Source of the DNA: Chrysemys picta bellii
Lineage: Eukaryota > Chordata > Testudines > Emydidae
Direction of reading: 5' to 3'
Length of the DNA: 64,000 bases
Assembly: GCF_011386835.1 (NCBI RefSeq)
Contig: NC_088804.1
Location: forward strand, 37,435,549 to 37,499,548
Shown here: one piece after another, positions 60,821-64,000 of the stretch
Position numbering within the stretch: position 1 is the stretch's first letter
Layout: each line of letters begins with the position of its first letter
Notes under the pieces: generated by a model
Database searches by the model: none
Seen by the model: only the letters and a program-made list of their open reading frames with translations
Told to the model about the DNA's origin: nothing
Program-made: the position numbers and the translations under genes

Positions 60821-61892
60821 TAGGGTGACCAGATCACCAAAGACAAATATCGGGACGCGGGGGGGGGGGGGGGGTGACGTGGGGGGGGCGTGGCGGGGGG
60901 GGGGGGGGGCAAAAAAAATAAAAAAAAAAACCTTCCTCCGCAAGCGCTGGAGGGAGGCCCGGGAGACTCAGGGGAAGCGCGGGGCCGGGGTAGTGAGAGT
61001 CCGGCCTGGTCCCTTGCAGGCAGGACTCAGTTGGGTGGTAGGGCGAGGAGGGGGGCGGCCCGCGGGGCCAGGCGGTGGCTGTTCTCACCCCCGGCCAGCG
61101 GGACTCGGGAGCAGCCGCTGCTGCAGCTCCCACTGCCGCGGGGGAGGAAGCGGCCATGGCGCTCGGCGGCTGCGGCTCTGGCGCCCCCGAACCCCCCGAG
61201 CCGGGGCCTGCTGCGGGGACCCAGCAGCGCGCACGCTGCGCCCAGCCCCTGGCCAGGCGCGTCTGGGCTGCTGCCCAGCTGGTGCTATCGCGCGGTGGCC
61301 CCGGAGTGGGGGCAGCAGGCCCCAGCCCCCCCGTCCCGCAGGGGAACGAACGGGGCTGGGCTGCCGATGCCTCCGCCCCGGGGCCGCCGCGGGATAGCAC
61401 CAGCTGGGCAGCCCAGACGTGCCTAGCCAGGGGCTGGGCCCAGCGTACGCGCTGCTGCAGGCCCCGGCTCGGGGGGTTCGGGGGCGCCAGAGCCGCCGAG
61501 CGCCATGGCCGCTTCCTCCCCCGTCGCCTGGCCCCGCGGGTCGCCCCCCTCCTCTCCCAACCACCCAACTGAGTCCTGCCTGCACTGGGCCAGGCCGGAC
61601 TGTTACTCACCCCGGCCCCGCGCTTCCCCTGCGTCTCCCGGGCCTCCCTCCAGCGCTTGTGGAGGGAGGGGGAATGGTGAGCCCGGGGAAGAGGCGGGGA
61701 TTCGGGGAGGGAGCCAATCGGGGGAGGAGGGGGCGGAGTCGGGGCGGGGGGGGGGCGCGAGCACTTCCGGGCTCGAGGCTCGGGGCATTTCCTTGTTTGT
61801 CCAGTTGTCCCGACCGCACGTCGGTCGGGACACGGGACAAACAAGGAAATATCGGGACGGTCCCGATAAAATCGGGACGTCTGGTCACCCTA
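60821..61892. mobile_element. 1.07 kb snap-back hAT element, exact 8-bp TSD
   Basis: The ends 'tagggtgaccaga' and 'tctggtcaccctа' (last base a) are inverted repeats identical to those of the 123-bp MITE at 42323. 'ctcacaac' flanks both sides exactly (60813-60820 and 61893-61900). Internally, roughly 60929-61302 is the approximate reverse complement of 61378-61672, giving a very GC- and CpG-rich stem with a loop near 61303-61377; the left arm has an extra block of about 60 bases. Poly-G runs lie at 60859-60910. Frames of up to 336 codons occur on both strands because stops are rare in such DNA; I do not call them genes. Confidence 0.95.
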
Positions 61893-61904
61893 CTCACAAC
61901 ATTT

Positions 61905-62072
61905 AATGTATTTATCCTCAGAACTGCCCTGTGAGGTAGGGCAGAACTATTATTCCCCTTGTATAGTTGGGGAACTGAGGCATGGAGAGACTAAATGACC
62001 AGCCCAAGATCACCCAAGTCTGTGACAGAGCAGGGAACTGAACTCAGGTTTCTGAGTCCTAAGCTGAGTCTC
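61905..62072 (-). repeat. antisense MIR, interrupted by the preceding hAT
   Basis: 'tatttatcctcagaactgcc', 'ctgtgaggtagggcagaact', 'ggggaactgaggcatggaga' and 'gaactgaactcaggtttctg' form a good antisense MIR. The hAT at 60821 inserted just beside or within its edge. Confidence 0.75.
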
Positions 62073-63799
62073 TATTTGTGATCAAGTGGGCCCAAAGCAC
62101 CGAACCAACCTTCCTTCAGCCCCATGCTACAAGCAGGCGTTAGCAGGACTTAGGTGCCATTGAAAAAATCCTGGGGACCCCGCCATTGTTTCTGAGCTAT
62201 ACCTACTTCCAGGAGCTGCATTACCTGCATCCCAGGTTTCTCAACTTCCTTTGGAGACCCTAATGGCATCAATGTTCACCTTATAAACACAACAGTATCA
62301 CGGTAGCCTGCCTCTTGATATACATTATAAGCATTGTTATAGACTTTACCCAGACCAAATTCCATCTTCCCTGTCTTTCACCTAGCTCGCCGGTGGGTGA
62401 ATCTAGATGCTGGCCATAAATCAGTGAAACAGCAGCAGATCGGTATATCCTTTCTTCTGGGAGGGAACAAGTAGAACTTTGTTACAAATTCATTCATGGA
62501 TGAAACAGCCTCTAAGGCTCTAAAACTACTTGTCATTTCCTCATTCCTGGATGCCAGGTCTTCTTGGGCTTCCATGAAGCCTGTGAGAGGCCATTTGTAT
62601 TAATAGCTCTAAGCTTCTGCATTTCCTGGATCTGAAGCACTAATGAAAAATCCTTCCTGACACTTCTCTAGGGGAAAGGCAGTTTCCTCCATCTCCCCAT
62701 CCCTATCAGCACATCTGATCCAGCCAGTCAGCTGACCTCCTGGACATTTATGTCCTATGACAGATTTACATGAAACATCTGCCTCTTCTTGGTGGGGTGG
62801 GTATTTCATAGTTAAAGGCCACGGGCTATCTCAGGACATGAAATGGTTCTTGCTTCTCAGACAACTGTTCACGGTCTCAGGAGGGGAAATAGCAATCAGA
62901 CCTTTTGCCCTGGCTGACTTATCATACTGCTGCTTCTGCCCGACTTGGGCTTCCTCTAGGGTCTGTTAAGTAAGATCCTTCATCCTGTATAATTATTTCC
63001 CCATCCTGATTCTCAATACTGACTTGACAGGGAAGAGCAGTTCAAAGAATACGAATGGTGGATGCCTGTGTTTTTGATCTATGCAGAAGTTGGTATGGGA
63101 ACTACTTTGAGCTGATACCTAAATTATTTTTGGAGCATATTATTCTTCCTAAGGATCTAGATGAACGGCTTTGGAGATTTATGGGAATGATGTTTATGGT
63201 GGCATTCCTATAAGCAGAGACAGGTGAGTTTGACCCTGAGATGTTGCCCTTACACATTGCAAATGGTCAGTTCTTAGGAATGTTGAGATAACTAACCTTT
63301 AGTTACACTGAGTTCTACTCCATTGATGTCAGTGGGATTACTCCTTGATGAGATATTAGTCACTGTGATAAGGATATGGCAACCTAGTCCTGATTAGTTG
63401 GGGAGGCAGAGGGGTACTAACATGTTAGAAAATACTGGAATTACCTTGCTAATACCTCTTGCATTTATTTATTTTTTACTATTATAGCAGCATGGATGTG
63501 CAGGGCACTTTACCAACCAATTAGGAGATGCCGCCAACAATGACAGAGGAAGGGGAGACAGGGAAATATTTGGGAGGAAAGATAAAAAGCTCACTTTTTT
63601 GCCGCATTACGTTTCAGCCCATAGCAAGAGCTCCATAAAGATGTCAGACAGACACACTGAGGCACGAGATTCCACAGGGGAGCCAGAGCAAGAGTAAATC
63701 TGTGACTTATCAGTATAATGGAATTACATTGACTTGTGCCCTTGGTGAATTTGGCCTATTGATTAGTCGTCGTCGTCTCCCCCTCTCCCCCCCAAGCAC
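62073..63799. other. unannotated sequence
   Basis: No gene is supported. At about 63223 'agacag|gtgagtttg' is a donor-like site; the roughly 190 bases upstream contain several stops in every frame I followed. Confidence 0.4.
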
Positions 63800-63935
63800 T
63801 GCAAAGGAGCTAATATTTATTAGCCCATTTTACTGATGAATAAACAAAGATGCAGCGAGGCTAAGCAATTTATCCAAGGTCACCCGGTGAGTCAGGATTA
63901 AAACTCAAAAGTCCTAACTCCCACGTAACACCAAT
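63800..63935 (-). repeat. antisense MIR fragment
   Basis: 'ttagcccattttactgatga', 'gcgaggctaagcaatttatc', 'caaggtcacccggtgagtca' and 'aactcaaaagtcctaactcc' follow antisense MIR order. Confidence 0.7.
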
Positions 63936-64000
63936 CACAACACTGACACATGGAATGACTAGTGTAAATATTGGAGATAAAACTACCTACGAGGTAGGAC

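Noticed and set aside
60859..60910. Long G runs as a regulatory quadruplex
   Set aside because: They are part of the transposon and could also reflect assembly difficulty; nothing ties them to a host promoter.
60834..61844. 336-codon minus-strand frame and overlapping 165-190 codon frames on both strands
   Set aside because: They lie inside a GC-rich inverted-repeat transposon with few AT-rich stop codons; frames overlap on both strands and mirror each other across the hairpin.

Overview
This window reads as non-coding nuclear DNA of a turtle, most likely a cryptodire. The main reasons are a tRNA-headed SINE of the CryI (tortoise Pol III/SINE) type near 48.3-48.5 kb whose 3' tail matches the CR1 LINE tail, several antisense CR1 3' ends carrying recognisable reverse-transcriptase C-terminal coding remnants, and a dense set of hAT-type DNA transposons of kinds I associate with turtle and crocodilian genomes. 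No host protein-coding gene, rRNA, tRNA gene, operon or CRISPR array can be supported. The long reading frames either lie inside GC-rich transposons or look like chance frames. The window is therefore intergenic or deep intronic.

Layout. 0-12 kb: mostly unique or anciently decayed sequence, with a MIR-like SINE, a SINE/CR1 tail, a decayed MITE (4.57-4.81 kb), an antisense CR1 (6.86-7.56 kb), a hAT-like element (8.54-8.92 kb) and an older CR1 fragment. 12-26 kb: two diverged copies of one dispersed repeat side by side, a TIR element at 16.3 kb, a small palindromic MITE at 18.8 kb, L2/MIR fragments and long plain stretches. 26-43 kb: the richest part, with non-autonomous hAT elements at 26.1, 29.9, 31.9, 35.7, 39.5 (with another nested inside) and 42.3 kb, most with 8-bp target-site duplications. 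45.1-46.5 kb: two hAT transposase remnants facing each other head to head, the only recognisable transposase coding sequence. 47-64 kb: a small hAT, the CryI SINE, a hairpin hAT nested in an older DNA element (57.5-58.1 kb), a large antisense CR1 (59.25-60.03 kb) and a 1.07 kb GC-rich snap-back hAT element (60.8-61.9 kb).

The main biological story is repeated hAT mobilisation. At least eight insertions carry exact or one-mismatch 8-bp duplications. Several share a terminal signature (TAGGGT followed by three variable bases or CCA) and several carry internal tandem or inverted GC-rich sequence. I found no convincing undescribed gene system. The most checkable novelties are the head-to-head transposase pair, the snap-back element, the internal minisatellites, and two short candidate exons with good splice signals (39311-39345 and 52582-52613).
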